From Chitinophagaceae bacterium (GTDB lineage: Bacteria > Bacteroidota > Bacteroidia > Chitinophagales > Chitinophagaceae): a stretch of 64,000 bases of DNA. This document shows, one piece after another, positions 54,337-63,195 of this stretch. Each line of letters opens with the position of its first letter. Within the stretch, counting starts at the first letter, position 1. The position numbers and the translations under genes are program-made. The notes under the pieces are model-generated. The model made no database searches. It saw nothing but the letters and a program-made list of their open reading frames with translations, and was not told where the DNA came from. The DNA is taken from assembly GCA_016710745.1 (NCBI GenBank), contig JADJVB010000010.1, positions 806,001 to 870,000 on the forward strand. Reading direction: 5' to 3'.

Positions 54337-55887
54337 TTATAACTTTATCTCCTCATCACTATCATCAAAGAAATGAAATTCGGTTAAATGATAATTGGAG
54401 TTGGCCTTTAATTTAATACGCTGTTTATATTTACGGCGCCATTTACTCAGTTTCGAAAATAAGAGTCCTTTTGTCATGTAAGAATGCAGGATCGGGTGGA
54501 TCTCAACAGTTAATCCGGTATGCTTTTGCATGATCAGGTAACTGAGGTTCTTTTCTATTTCGTCTTCCAGAATAAGCGTTGATGAAATTTTTCCGGTGCC
54601 GCTGCAACTGGGGCAAACCTCTGTGGTATTAATATTCATTTCCGGCTTCATCCGCTGCCGGGTAATTTGCATTAACCCAAATTTGCTGATGGCCAGCACG
54701 GCATGCTTGGCCCGGTCTGCGCGCATATATCCATCCATGGCATCGGCCAGCTTCTTTTTATTTTCGGTTAACTTCATATCAATAAAGTCAACCACGATGA
54801 TACCACCCAGGTCGCGTAAACGCATTTGCCTGGCAATTTCCTCTGCTGCCTCCAGGTTGGTTTCCAGGGCATTTTGTTCCTGGTTATTACTAACGCTTTT
54901 ATAGCCACTGTTCACGTCAATTACATGAAGGGCTTCGGTATGTTCTACGATCAGGTAAGCGCCACTGGGCAGGTTTACGGTTTTACCAAATGCCGCCTTA
55001 ACCTGCTTGGTGATGCCAAAGCTATCGAATATGGGAGAACCGTTGTTATAATGTGAAACGATATCAGCCTTATCCGGTGCAATGCGCTGAATATAGGTTT
55101 TGGCGTCGCTGTATATATTTTTATCGTTGACAACGATCTTATTAAAGTCTTCGTTCAGCAAATCACGAAGTATGCTGGTGGTTTTGCCCGCCTCGCTTAA
55201 AATTTTTGTTGGTGGTGTAGCACCTTTTAAATTGGTTTGAATGGCTTTCCAGGTGGCAACCAGGCTTAACAGGTCTTCATGTAATTCGGCTGTATGTTTA
55301 CCCTCCGCAGCCGTTCTTACAATAACGCCCAGGTTTTTGGGTTTGATGGCCTCGATGATCTTGTGCAGTCTTTTCCTTTCGTCCGATGAATGAATTTTGC
55401 GTGAAATGGCAATAATGTCATTGAACGGGGTAACCACTACAAAACGGCCCGGCAGGGAAAGTTCGCAGCTGAGGCGCGGGCCTTTTGCCGCAATAGGTTC
55501 CTTTAATATTTGAACCAATATATGTGGCTTGCCCGAAAGTACTTCGGCAATTTTACCTGTTTTTACAATTTCCGGCTCTACTTTAAATTTAGCAAAATCG
55601 AAACCGTTTTCCGATTTATCATGAATCGATTCGTGCGTGAACTTTAAGATGGAACGTACATAAGGACTGAGGTCGGTATAATGCAGGAATGCATCTTTTT
55701 CGAAACCAACATCAATAAAAGCTGCATTTAAACCGGGAATCAGTTTTTTAACTTTTCCCAGATAGAGGTCCCCTACGCCAAAGCTGGCATCAGCTTTTTC
55801 GCTATGCAGCTCTACCAGTTTTTTATCCTCTAATAAGGCTATTTCCACTCCTTGCGGAGCAGAATTTATAATAAGTTCCTTGGTCAA
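54337..55887 (-). CDS. rng: Ribonuclease E/G family endoribonuclease
   Basis: The 516-residue protein has an N-terminal S1-like domain (DLYLGKVKKLIPGLNAAFIDVG, cited by GKVKKLIPGLNAAFID, ~residues 45-60) with an interrupted sensor region. It has catalytic Asp residues in HVIDVNSG and VDFIDMKL and the zinc-link Cys pair in CPSCSGTGK. It lacks the long scaffold tail of RNase E, so it is RNase G-like. It processes rRNA/mRNA. It is alone, minus strand, after the 29-aa COX24-like gene by 130 bp. Confidence 0.93.
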   Translation of the reverse strand: MTKELIINSAPQGVEIALLEDKKLVELHSEKADASFGVGDLYLGKVKKLIPGLNAAFIDVGFEKDAFLHYTDLSPYVRSILKFTHESIHDKSENGFDFAKFKVEPEIVKTGKIAEVLSGKPHILVQILKEPIAAKGPRLSCELSLPGRFVVVTPFNDIIAISRKIHSSDERKRLHKIIEAIKPKNLGVIVRTAAEGKHTAELHEDLLSLVATWKAIQTNLKGATPPTKILSEAGKTTSILRDLLNEDFNKIVVNDKNIYSDAKTYIQRIAPDKADIVSHYNNGSPIFDSFGITKQVKAAFGKTVNLPSGAYLIVEHTEALHVIDVNSGYKSVSNNQEQNALETNLEAAEEIARQMRLRDLGGIIVVDFIDMKLTENKKKLADAMDGYMRADRAKHAVLAISKFGLMQITRQRMKPEMNINTTEVCPSCSGTGKISSTLILEDEIEKNLSYLIMQKHTGLTVEIHPILHSYMTKGLLFSKLSKWRRKYKQRIKLKANSNYHLTEFHFFDDSDEEIKL

Positions 55888-55977
55888 GCGTAATTTTTTG
55901 GTAAGACCAGTACATCGTTAAAAAAACATAACTGCACACAATAATAACTACGTTGTGTAGCTATGAATGCATATAGC

Positions 55978-56010
55978 ATAGGTGTTCCGATGGAGAATTG
56001 GAACACCTAT
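55978..56010 (-). terminator. Hairpin downstream of the COX24-like gene
   Basis: Perfect 11-bp inverted repeat ATAGGTGTTCC / GGAACACCTAT with an 11-nt loop, 8 bp past the tiny gene's stop. The T run is missing, so it may be a processing or attenuation hairpin rather than a strong terminator. Confidence 0.55.
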
Positions 56011-56018
56011 AAGAAAAA

Positions 56019-56108
56019 TTACTTCTTCTTATGACGGTTCTTTCTTAAACGTTTTTTACGCTTATGAGTAGCGATTTTATGACGTTTTCTCTTTTTACCA
56101 CAAGGCAT
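56019..56108 (-). CDS. 29-residue AURKAIP1/COX24-like basic ribosomal-type protein
   Basis: The frame reads MPCGKKRKRHKIATHKRKKRL and ends RKNRHKKK (shown here by its first residues MPCGKKRKR). It has 15 Lys/Arg out of 29. This very basic KKRxRKMxxHKRKKR-type pattern is that of the AURKAIP1/COX24-domain family, whose bacterial members (bS22 in mycobacteria) sit in the small ribosomal subunit. The start ATG and stop are clear. It is too short for standard gene finders. Its identity is by pattern, not by alignment. Confidence 0.75.
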   Translation of the reverse strand: MPCGKKRKRHKIATHKRKKRLRKNRHKKK

Positions 56109-56276
56109 AACTAGTCTTTTTTGTGTTTAAAATAATTTTTTAAAATATATATTACCATTTTGATTTTCTATTTTGTCCGCAGGACAAAAGGTAAAACTTT
56201 GATGGTATTATGCCGACAGTAAACTGTCGAACTCTAATAATGTTGGTCGGTATAAATCGAATTTCAGTTCGAGGTT

Positions 56277-57125
56277 CTACCGTAATGATTTGATCCGTTC
56301 ATCTACTTCTTTGCTGTAATGCGGATCATTTACCAGCCGTTTACTTATCAAGTACCATTTTATCGCTTCCTTTTTATCACCTTTTGCCGAATAGGTATCG
56401 GCTAAAAAAGCAATGGCTTCGATGTTATCGGGTTGAACGTCAACTACTTTAAGTAAACGTTCGATCGCTTTATCATATTGCCCGGAAACGTACCCACCAA
56501 CACCCAGCATCATTTGTGCCTTCATGTTATTAGAGTCTTTTCGAACAACAGCCAGCAGTTGTTGGATTCCCTTCATCGTTTCTTCAGGCCCGCCAACCCT
56601 GCCTTTCCCGAACACATAAACGCTTCCTAAACCAACTTTTAAATCGTCGTTGTTGGGGTAAAGTTCTATGGCTTTTTCAAATAAGGCTATCGCTTCTTCT
56701 GCTTTCCAGTTTAATTTAGCCTCATCCTGCTCTAACCGCAGGTTATCTAAAATTAATTGGGCAGCAAAGGTGAGGTTTTTTTCCGACTTATCCAATTTAG
56801 CAGCCTCAGATAAATAATAAATATAAGCTTCAGCCGCGTGAGAACTGTCTTTCCAAAATTCGGCAAGCCGGGTATTGGCGATAATGAGCTGACTGTTAAC
56901 GTCTCCACGCGTTACGCTATTCTCTAATTTATCCAACATGGCCGCCTGGCTGCTGCTTAAATGTTTCTTTTCCTCCCTGATGTATTGTTGGATATCAAAT
57001 GTTTTAACGCCGGAAGCTACCGGAGTTTCTGTTTTGCTTTTAGGTGCAATTGTTGTTCCAAACAGGAAAACCAGGATAACTATGGCCAATCCCGCAATGG
57101 CGATCAGTATTTTTTTTTGAAGCAT
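56277..57125 (-). CDS. Membrane-anchored tetratricopeptide repeat protein
   Basis: The 282-residue protein has one N-terminal membrane segment (about residues 5-25, IAIAGLAIVILVFLFG) and then TPR units from about residue 100, including YPNNDDLKVGLGSVY and QPDNIEAIAFLADTYSAKGDKKEAIKWY. A further cysteine-free C-terminal unit completes the repeat stack, and no enzymatic motif is seen. Likely an inner-membrane scaffold for periplasmic partners. It precedes the HU gene by 41 bp on the same strand, so the two may be co-transcribed (HU first). Confidence 0.8.
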   Translation of the reverse strand: MLQKKILIAIAGLAIVILVFLFGTTIAPKSKTETPVASGVKTFDIQQYIREEKKHLSSSQAAMLDKLENSVTRGDVNSQLIIANTRLAEFWKDSSHAAEAYIYYLSEAAKLDKSEKNLTFAAQLILDNLRLEQDEAKLNWKAEEAIALFEKAIELYPNNDDLKVGLGSVYVFGKGRVGGPEETMKGIQQLLAVVRKDSNNMKAQMMLGVGGYVSGQYDKAIERLLKVVDVQPDNIEAIAFLADTYSAKGDKKEAIKWYLISKRLVNDPHYSKEVDERIKSLR

Positions 57126-57166
57126 GAATAGAACCTGTAGTTATTTAACAGGTTGGCAAAGGTACG

Positions 57167-57490
57167 TTAGTCATCGCTGTCATCCTCTTTTTCGCTATGC
57201 TCTTTAACATTTTTCGAAGTTTTTATCTCCTGCATGAATTCTTTGGCGGGTTTAAAAGCAGGGATAAAGTGTTCCGGAATTTCCACGGCAATATTTTTTT
57301 TAATATTACGCCCTATCTTGGCAGCTCTTTTTTTGGTTATAAAACTTCCAAAACCACGTATATATATGTTTTCACCTGATGCTAAGGCGTTCTTAACAGA
57401 TTTAAACATGGTTTCCAAAGTAACCAGTACATCTACTTTGGGGATGCCGGTTTTATCAGAAATTTGATTAATGAGGTCTGCTTTTCTCAT
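57167..57490 (-). CDS. HU/IHF-family DNA-binding protein
   Basis: The 107-residue protein begins MRKADLINQISDKTGIPK and has the beta-arm with IRGFGSFITKKRAAKIGRN, cited by GFGSFITKKRAAKIG near residue 48. This is the DNA-bending HU/IHF fold. The C-terminus (KNVKEHSEKEDDSDD) is a divergent acidic tail, longer than in E. coli HU. A chromosome architectural role is inferred from the family. It may be co-transcribed with the TPR gene. Confidence 0.92.
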   Translation of the reverse strand: MRKADLINQISDKTGIPKVDVLVTLETMFKSVKNALASGENIYIRGFGSFITKKRAAKIGRNIKKNIAVEIPEHFIPAFKPAKEFMQEIKTSKNVKEHSEKEDDSDD

Positions 57491-57691
57491 ATTAATTTAG
57501 TTTAAAAATTGTGATGTTTAGAAAAATACAACAAAAAATCCGAATTTTCCAAATAAGTTGGTGATTATCAAGTACTTTGTTTGATTGTAAAGATACGCTC
57601 AATATATACTATGCGTTGTAAAGTAGTGATAATTAAGTATTTAGAATTTGACTAGATAGTTAAAAAATGATTCAATTGTAGACAATATTTC

Positions 57692-58771
57692 ATGATCCCG
57701 AAGAATAAATATTTTACAGCAAAATTATTATCCTGGAATAAAAACCAGAACAGGCGGCAAATGCCCTGGAAAGGGGAGAAGGATCCCTATAAGATCTGGC
57801 TGAGTGAAATCATCTTACAACAAACCAGGGTTGAACAGGGTTGGGCTTATTATAATCGTTTTATCAGGGCTTTTCCAAACATTGAAAAATTAGCCAATGC
57901 ACCTGAGGAAAAAATATTTAAGCTTTGGGAAGGACTGGGTTATTATACCCGATGCAAGAACCTGATTGCAACGGCAAAAATTATTGAAAAAAGGGATGGC
58001 GGAATTTTTCCAGACAATTACAACGACATCCTGGCATTGAAGGGCATTGGTCCATACACAGCAGCAGCCATCGCCTCGTTTGCTTTTAATTTGCCTTACG
58101 CGGTTGTTGATGGAAATGTTTTCAGGGTACTTTCCAGGTTTTTTGGAATGGAGGAACCGATTGACAGTGCAGTGGGAAAAAAGATATTTACCAGCCTGGC
58201 AACCAAACTCCTGGATAAAAGACTTCCCGGTATTTATAACCAGGCCATTATGGATTTCGGGGCAACTGTTTGTAAACCAAAAAATCCGCTTTGCAGCAAT
58301 TGTTTGCTAAGTCATCAATGTGCCGCGGTTTTACAAAACAAAATTGATAAACTGCCTGTTAAATCCGGAAAGCCGGCTAAAAAAACAAGGCTCTTTTATT
58401 ATTTTATCATTGATTATAAAGGAAAGGTTTACGTTAAAAAAAGAGGACCGAACGATATTTGGGAAAATCTGCACGAGTTTGCCCTCGCAGAAACAACCCA
58501 ACCGGTACCGGTTAAGCAATTGAAGTCGGGTGATATAGTGAAGCAATTGATTGGGGTAAACCAAGTTGACGTATTAACAGTGTCGGCAATAAACAGGCAG
58601 CAACTTACCCACCAAACCATACTGGGCCGCTTTATTCAATGTTCAATTAACCAATCCATTTCAATAAAAGGGTATAAAGCAATCAGTTATAAACAGCTTC
58701 AAAAGCTGGCGTTCCCTAAATTCATTACCGGTTACTTGGCCAAAAATGAGCTCTTAGCATTTGCAGGATAA
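57692..58771 (+). CDS. mutY: A/G-specific adenine DNA glycosylase
   Basis: The 359-residue protein has the helix-hairpin-helix/GPD core: catalytic Glu in SEIILQQTRVEQG, HhH LKGIGPYTAAAIASFA with Asp in VVDGNVFRV, and the 4Fe-4S cluster set CX6CX2CX5C (CKPKNPLCSNCLLSHQC). The C-terminal NUDIX-like domain is present. It removes A mispaired with 8-oxoG. It heads the mutY-ssb-gldE-gldD gene run known in Bacteroidota. Confidence 0.95.
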   Translation: MIPKNKYFTAKLLSWNKNQNRRQMPWKGEKDPYKIWLSEIILQQTRVEQGWAYYNRFIRAFPNIEKLANAPEEKIFKLWEGLGYYTRCKNLIATAKIIEKRDGGIFPDNYNDILALKGIGPYTAAAIASFAFNLPYAVVDGNVFRVLSRFFGMEEPIDSAVGKKIFTSLATKLLDKRLPGIYNQAIMDFGATVCKPKNPLCSNCLLSHQCAAVLQNKIDKLPVKSGKPAKKTRLFYYFIIDYKGKVYVKKRGPNDIWENLHEFALAETTQPVPVKQLKSGDIVKQLIGVNQVDVLTVSAINRQQLTHQTILGRFIQCSINQSISIKGYKAISYKQLQKLAFPKFITGYLAKNELLAFAG

Positions 58772-58862
58772 AAATGTATCTTTAATTTTGTTGAACAGAT
58801 TAGGACTGCTGATGGCAAGTGTATTCAGCAGGTTAACTGGCAGGCGTACTAAATAACTTTAT

Positions 58863-59297
58863 ATGAGAGGGGTAAACAGGGTTATGCTGATTGGCAACCT
58901 CGGCAAGGATCCGGACATGCAATTTTTGGAAGGCAATATAGCGGTGGCTAAATTTTCTTTGGCTACCACGGAAACCTACAAGGACAGAAGTGGTAAGTTG
59001 ATTTCTCAAACCGAGTGGCATACCATTGTGCTGTGGCGCGGATTGGCCGAACTGGCTCAAAAATATTTACACAAAGGAAGCCTGGTTTATATTGAAGGGC
59101 GTTTAAAAACCCGCAGTTGGGAAGATAAGGACGGCAATAAAAAATTTGCCACTGAAATTGTGGGGGATAACCTGATCATGTTGGATAGAAAATCGGAAGG
59201 CGGTTCGGGAACACCCGGATCGGAAGATTTTAATGAGCCCGATCACGGTACCGATATACCTGCAAATGATGACGGCTCCGAACGGCTGCCTTTTTAA
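58863..59297 (+). CDS. ssb: Single-stranded DNA-binding protein
   Basis: The 144-residue protein has the OB fold (GVNRVMLIGNLGKDPDMQ, ETYKDRSGKL, WHTIVLWRGLAELAQKYL and KGSLVYIEGRLKTRSW, each seen in part) and an acidic C-terminal tip DDGSERLPF. The tip is the partner-binding segment, with Phe at the end. It lies 91 bp after mutY and is followed by a hairpin terminator. Confidence 0.95.
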   Translation: MRGVNRVMLIGNLGKDPDMQFLEGNIAVAKFSLATTETYKDRSGKLISQTEWHTIVLWRGLAELAQKYLHKGSLVYIEGRLKTRSWEDKDGNKKFATEIVGDNLIMLDRKSEGGSGTPGSEDFNEPDHGTDIPANDDGSERLPF

Positions 59298-59306
59298 TTG
59301 TTTTGC

Positions 59307-59337
59307 CAACAGGGAAAAACTCCCGGTTGTCTTTTTT
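59307..59337 (+). terminator. Rho-independent terminator after ssb
   Basis: Stem CAAC.GGGA / TCCC.GTTG (one mismatch) followed by a T6 run, 10 bp past the ssb stop. Confidence 0.7.
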
Positions 59338-59402
59338 CTCTATCACCTGGTCTTTTAAAATAGAAAAATACGGGCCAGTTTTGTTCACTTAAACTCAGCG
59401 TT

Positions 59403-60737
59403 TTGGATTACCATTCGGTTCACGAATTATTTTGGTTTCAATTTTTATTAATTACACCAGCCGCCACAACTGTACTTTTATTTTTAGTGGTCATTCTGTT
59501 CATGTTATCTTTTTTACTGGCAGGATCAGAGATCGCTTTTTTTTCGCTGACATTTAAAGACATTAACGTGCTGCGCTCAAAAAAGCAGCCTGCCTATCGT
59601 AGAATTGTTAGTTTACTCGAAGAACCCAAAACATTGCTGGCTTCGATGCTTATCAGTAATGCTTTTGTAAATATCGGGATCATCCTGATCTCTAATATTT
59701 TGATCAACGACTGGATTGCCGGCTATCATTTTACTTTTTGGCCGGTGTTTTTGATAAAAGTAGGTTCCGTAACTTTTTTACTGCTGCTTTTCGGAGAAAT
59801 TTTGCCCAAGGTTTGGGCCACCCATCATAAGATCTGGTTTGCAGCCACCGCTTCACTGATCGTTGAAATTTTCAAAAGTATATTTTACCGGTTCAGCAAA
59901 TGGATGGTTCGGTTCAGTGATCGGTTCGAAAAGAAATTTGCTTCTGCCAATTCCTCCACCATGGATCGCAGCCACCTCGATTATGCCATCGATCTGCTGC
60001 CCGAACATGAAGCCACAAACGAAGAGAAATCCATCCTTAAAGGAATCAGAAAGTTTGGCGATACCACGGTAAAACAGATCATGCGTACCAGGCTCGATGT
60101 TAGCGGTATTGATGTTAATTGCAGTTTTACTGATACGATACAAAAAATAGAGGAATTGCATTATTCCAGGTTGCCGGTATATAAAAATAATCTCGACGAA
60201 GTAGTGGGTATGTTACATACCAAGGACATATTGCCTCATTTAAATGATCCCGATGATTTTGATTGGCACCTTTTATTGCGGCAACCTTTTTTTGTACACG
60301 AACAAAAGTTGATAGAAGATCTTTTACAGGAATTCAGAAACAGGCATATGCATTTTGCCGTAGTGGTGGATGAATTTGGCGGTACTTCCGGGATCGTAAC
60401 CCTGGAGGATGTGATGGAAGAGATCATCGGCGAAATAAAAGATGAATTTGATGACGAAGAAAACAACAACAAAAAAATTGATGATCATAACTATATTTTC
60501 GAGGGAAAAACTATGATCAACGATGTGTGCAAGGCAATTGGTTTGCCGTCCGAAACTTTTGAGGCGGTTCGTGGTGAAAGCGATTCTTTGGCCGGACTGG
60601 TGCTTGAGATCGCCGGCGAGTTCCCCCAGGTTAATGCTGAATTGGTAAGCGGTGATTTTATTTTTATTCCGCTGGAGATCAATAAAAACAGGCTCGATAA
60701 AATAAAAATTACCATTAAAACGGGTGGTACTGGCTGA
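59403..60737 (+). CDS. gldE: Gliding-motility/T9SS protein GldE (CNNM–CBS membrane protein)
   Basis: The 444-residue protein has an N-terminal DUF21 (CNNM) domain with three membrane segments (about residues 15-45, 80-105, 110-140). A CBS pair follows (about residues 215-330, with MRTRLDVSGI, YSRLPVYK and VVDEFGGTSGIVTLEDV, cited by EFGGTSGIVTLEDV) and then a CorC_HlyC domain. The start is a TTG (59403); no ATG fits. Its position directly before gldD and the sequence pattern mark it as GldE, which supports gliding and type IX secretion with GldD. It overlaps the wrong-frame extension of gldD only; the true gldD start is 16 bp downstream. Confidence 0.9.
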   Translation: MDYHSVHELFWFQFLLITPAATTVLLFLVVILFMLSFLLAGSEIAFFSLTFKDINVLRSKKQPAYRRIVSLLEEPKTLLASMLISNAFVNIGIILISNILINDWIAGYHFTFWPVFLIKVGSVTFLLLLFGEILPKVWATHHKIWFAATASLIVEIFKSIFYRFSKWMVRFSDRFEKKFASANSSTMDRSHLDYAIDLLPEHEATNEEKSILKGIRKFGDTTVKQIMRTRLDVSGIDVNCSFTDTIQKIEELHYSRLPVYKNNLDEVVGMLHTKDILPHLNDPDDFDWHLLLRQPFFVHEQKLIEDLLQEFRNRHMHFAVVVDEFGGTSGIVTLEDVMEEIIGEIKDEFDDEENNNKKIDDHNYIFEGKTMINDVCKAIGLPSETFEAVRGESDSLAGLVLEIAGEFPQVNAELVSGDFIFIPLEINKNRLDKIKITIKTGGTG

Positions 60738-60753
60738 GGACAGGAATAACATC

Positions 60754-61446
60754 ATGAAGAAACCGAGAAACTATAAGAGATTACCTATTGCCCATTACCT
60801 GTTGCCTATCGTGGGGTGCCTGCTGATCATGTCGTGCAATTCAACCTATACATCAAAAAAAACAGGCTATTTCCATATTGATTTTCCGCAAAGAGCCTAT
60901 GTGCCCTTTCAAAAAGAAGGGTTTCCTTATTCGTTCGAATATCCGGCCTATGCCCGGATTGCTAAAGACAGCACCTATTTTGAACAGGATGTTCAAAATC
61001 CGTTTTGGGTTAATATTGATTTCCCCGGCTTTGGTGCCAGGATATTTTTAAGTTATAAAGCCGTTGGTGGTAAATCAACCTATAAAGTAAAACAACCCGA
61101 TGGAAGTTATAAAGATTCGTTGGGCACCAATGTATTTGATTATATGGTAAACGACGCGTTTAAGCTCACCAACAAAAACGAGTCGGTGGCTTCGTCTATT
61201 AACGATAGCCTGTTTCATACAGCAAATGGCATAACCGGCGTATTCTTTCGTGTAGGTGGCAATGCAGCAACCGCCAAGCAGTTTTTTATGAGCGATACCA
61301 CAAACCATTTTTTTCGCGGTGCGCTGTATTTTGACGTTACACCAAATGCAGATTCATTGCGGCCGGTACAGGATTTTTTGCAGGCCGACATCGACCACCT
61401 GATCAATACGTTTAAGTGGACTGGCAAACCGGTGTCGGGTAATTAA
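60754..61446 (+). CDS. gldD: Gliding-motility lipoprotein GldD
   Basis: The protein (230 aa from ATG 60754) has a lipoprotein signal (LLIMSCNS) and then FHIDFPQRAYVPF, FEYPAYARI and NPFWVNIDFPGFGARIFLSYK, cited by WVNIDFPGFGARI near residue 88. These are GldD signatures. It is an essential component for gliding/T9SS assembly. The signal region has a ~30-bp repeat (LPIAHYLLPI) like that of the beta-lactamase gene downstream. The open frame upstream to 60724 is excluded because it overlaps gldE's end. Confidence 0.92.
   Translation: MKKPRNYKRLPIAHYLLPIVGCLLIMSCNSTYTSKKTGYFHIDFPQRAYVPFQKEGFPYSFEYPAYARIAKDSTYFEQDVQNPFWVNIDFPGFGARIFLSYKAVGGKSTYKVKQPDGSYKDSLGTNVFDYMVNDAFKLTNKNESVASSINDSLFHTANGITGVFFRVGGNAATAKQFFMSDTTNHFFRGALYFDVTPNADSLRPVQDFLQADIDHLINTFKWTGKPVSGN
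60779..60810 (+). repeat. Simple repeat inside the gldD signal region
   Basis: TTACCTATTGCCCATTACCT and following TTGCCTATC encode LPIAHYLLPI. It matches 24 of 30 bases with 62275-62304 in the next-but-one gene, and is a TTGCC-type short repeat inserted in coding sequence. Confidence 0.45.
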
Positions 61447-61640
61447 GATCATCAAACATTTACCGTTTTTTTGTTTCCATTTTTTTTCTCAATTTTTTTG
61501 GCATTTTTAAACGTAATCTGTACAATTTTGAAAAATCTTTATACAAAAAACATGTTGGCATTTTGTAATCCCGTAGCCGAATTACGTCCGGCGAAGTAAA
61601 AGCCATTCAAATATTCCGTTTTCACTAACCCCTTATTTAT

Positions 61641-61648
61641 TAACTTTG
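61641..61648 (+). promoter_or_regulatory. TAnnTTTG-type -7 box of the DUF3109 gene
   Basis: TAACTTTG matches the consensus and lies 5 bp before the ATG at 61654, which again would give a very short leader. Confidence 0.4.
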
Positions 61649-61653
61649 TGCCC

Positions 61654-62235
61654 ATGATCGCGATCGATAATATTTTAGTGGCTGATGCGGTGGTAAAAGA
61701 GCAGTTTGTGTGCGACCTGGCCAAATGCAAAGGCGCCTGTTGTGTAGATGGCGATGCCGGTGCCCCGCTGGAGAATGATGAACTGGACAAAATAAATGAG
61801 GTACAGGAGGCAGTACTGCCTTATCTGAGCCCCGAAAGCCGAAAAGAAATCGATCGCCAGGGCAGGTATGTGTACGATCGTGAGTATGGATGGGTAACCC
61901 CGGCCATCATTGGCCAGGTTTGCGTTTATGGTATTAAAGACCGGGCGGGGATTGTAAAATGCGGTATCGAGCAAGCTTATATCGACGGAAAGATAAAATG
62001 GAAAAAACCCATTAGCTGTCACCTGTTTCCGGTAATTATTAAGGAAAGTAAACGCAGCACTGACGTTTACGTTAACTACGAACCAAGGGAAGACAGTTGT
62101 AAAGCCGCCTGCTCGCTGGGCAAGAAATTAAAAGTACCGGTATATGTTTTTTTAAAAGAAGCACTGATCCGGAAATTTGGTAAAAAATTCTACGAAGCTT
62201 TAACAGCAACTGCCGAACATCTCAATAAAAAATAA
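61654..62235 (+). CDS. DUF3109-family Cys-rich protein
   Basis: The 193-residue protein has a Cys pattern FVCDLAKCKGACCVDGDAG near the N-terminus (C-x4-C-x3-CC), then CVYGIKD and CGIEQAY, and C-terminal ISCHLFPV and CKAACSLG. The eight or so cysteines suggest a metal or Fe-S cluster, as proposed for the related YkgJ/DUF3109 families. The ATG at 61654 is chosen over GTG 61648. Function unknown. Confidence 0.85.
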   Translation: MIAIDNILVADAVVKEQFVCDLAKCKGACCVDGDAGAPLENDELDKINEVQEAVLPYLSPESRKEIDRQGRYVYDREYGWVTPAIIGQVCVYGIKDRAGIVKCGIEQAYIDGKIKWKKPISCHLFPVIIKESKRSTDVYVNYEPREDSCKAACSLGKKLKVPVYVFLKEALIRKFGKKFYEALTATAEHLNKK

Positions 62236-62249
62236 GTTAAAATACAAAA

Positions 62250-63107
62250 ATGAAATCTGTCTATAAATTTGGTTTACCGATTGGCCATTGCCAATTGCCA
62301 ATCCACCGGACCCCGTGGGTTGCTTTTTGCTTATTGCTTATCACCTCCTGTTCGGTTAACAAAGCCACCAACGACGATAGCTTAAAAAAGTACTTCGACG
62401 AAAACAAAGTAGATGGCTGTTTTACCATGTTCAACAATGCTGATGGTAAGGTTACCGTGTATAATATGAAGTATGATACCATGCGGTTTTCTCCAGCTTC
62501 AACGTTTAAAATATTCAACTCCCTGGTAGGTTTACAAACCGGGGTGATTACCGATGAAAAAATGCAGATCAAATGGGACGGTATCAAGCGATGGAATAGC
62601 GATTGGAACAGGGATATGGATATGACCGAAGCGTTTAAAGTGAGCTGCGTTCCCTATTACCAGGAAGTAGCCCGCCGAATCGGAAAAGATACCATGCAGC
62701 AATGGATCGATAGTTTGGGTTATGGTAACAGAAATATAAGCGGGCCCATTGATTCTTTCTGGTTGGATAATACTTTAAAAATTTCGCCCGACGAACAACT
62801 GGGCCTGGTGAAGCGGTTGTATTTTGATCAGCTGCCATTTAGAAAAAGCGTGCAGCAAATGGTGAGGGATGTTATGATGCAGGAAAACAATACGGCTTAC
62901 CAGTTAAGCTATAAAACCGGGTGGGGTTATGCCGAAGACGGAAATGCCATCGGTTGGGTGACCGGTTGGATTGAAGAAAACAAACACGTATACTTTTTTG
63001 TGACCTTTGTGAAAGCTCCTGACAAAGACACTAAAATTGATGCTGCACGAATGAATATTACCCGCTCCATTCTTAAGCAATTTGGTTTTTTTGAAGGGAA
63101 AAAATAA
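62250..63107 (+). CDS. Class D (OXA-type) beta-lactamase, lipoprotein
   Basis: The 285-residue protein has a lipobox LLITSCSV (~residue 34) and the class D set: Ser84-Thr-Phe-Lys87 nucleophile, Ser132-Cys-Val, Tyr158-Gly-Asn, Trp171 in the omega loop and Lys222-Thr-Gly. The spacing fits OXA enzymes. A lysine in the STFK motif, carbamylated in known class D enzymes, is present. The signal region contains a TTGCC-type repeat. The gene follows DUF3109 by 14 bp, so the two are likely co-transcribed. Activity on carbapenems cannot be predicted from sequence. Confidence 0.9.
   Translation: MKSVYKFGLPIGHCQLPIHRTPWVAFCLLLITSCSVNKATNDDSLKKYFDENKVDGCFTMFNNADGKVTVYNMKYDTMRFSPASTFKIFNSLVGLQTGVITDEKMQIKWDGIKRWNSDWNRDMDMTEAFKVSCVPYYQEVARRIGKDTMQQWIDSLGYGNRNISGPIDSFWLDNTLKISPDEQLGLVKRLYFDQLPFRKSVQQMVRDVMMQENNTAYQLSYKTGWGYAEDGNAIGWVTGWIEENKHVYFFVTFVKAPDKDTKIDAARMNITRSILKQFGFFEGKK
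62275..62304 (+). repeat. Simple repeat inside the beta-lactamase signal region
   Basis: TTACCGATTGGCCATTGCCA and following ATTGCCAATC encode LPIGHCQLPI, 24 of 30 bases as in gldD (60779-60810). Confidence 0.45.
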
Positions 63108-63195
63108 TTAATTGCGGAACGAAATAAGATCCTGCAGCATACATTCTCTTTTTTAACATTACCCTTTTTTACAGATTAGGTAATTTGCGTAGAAT

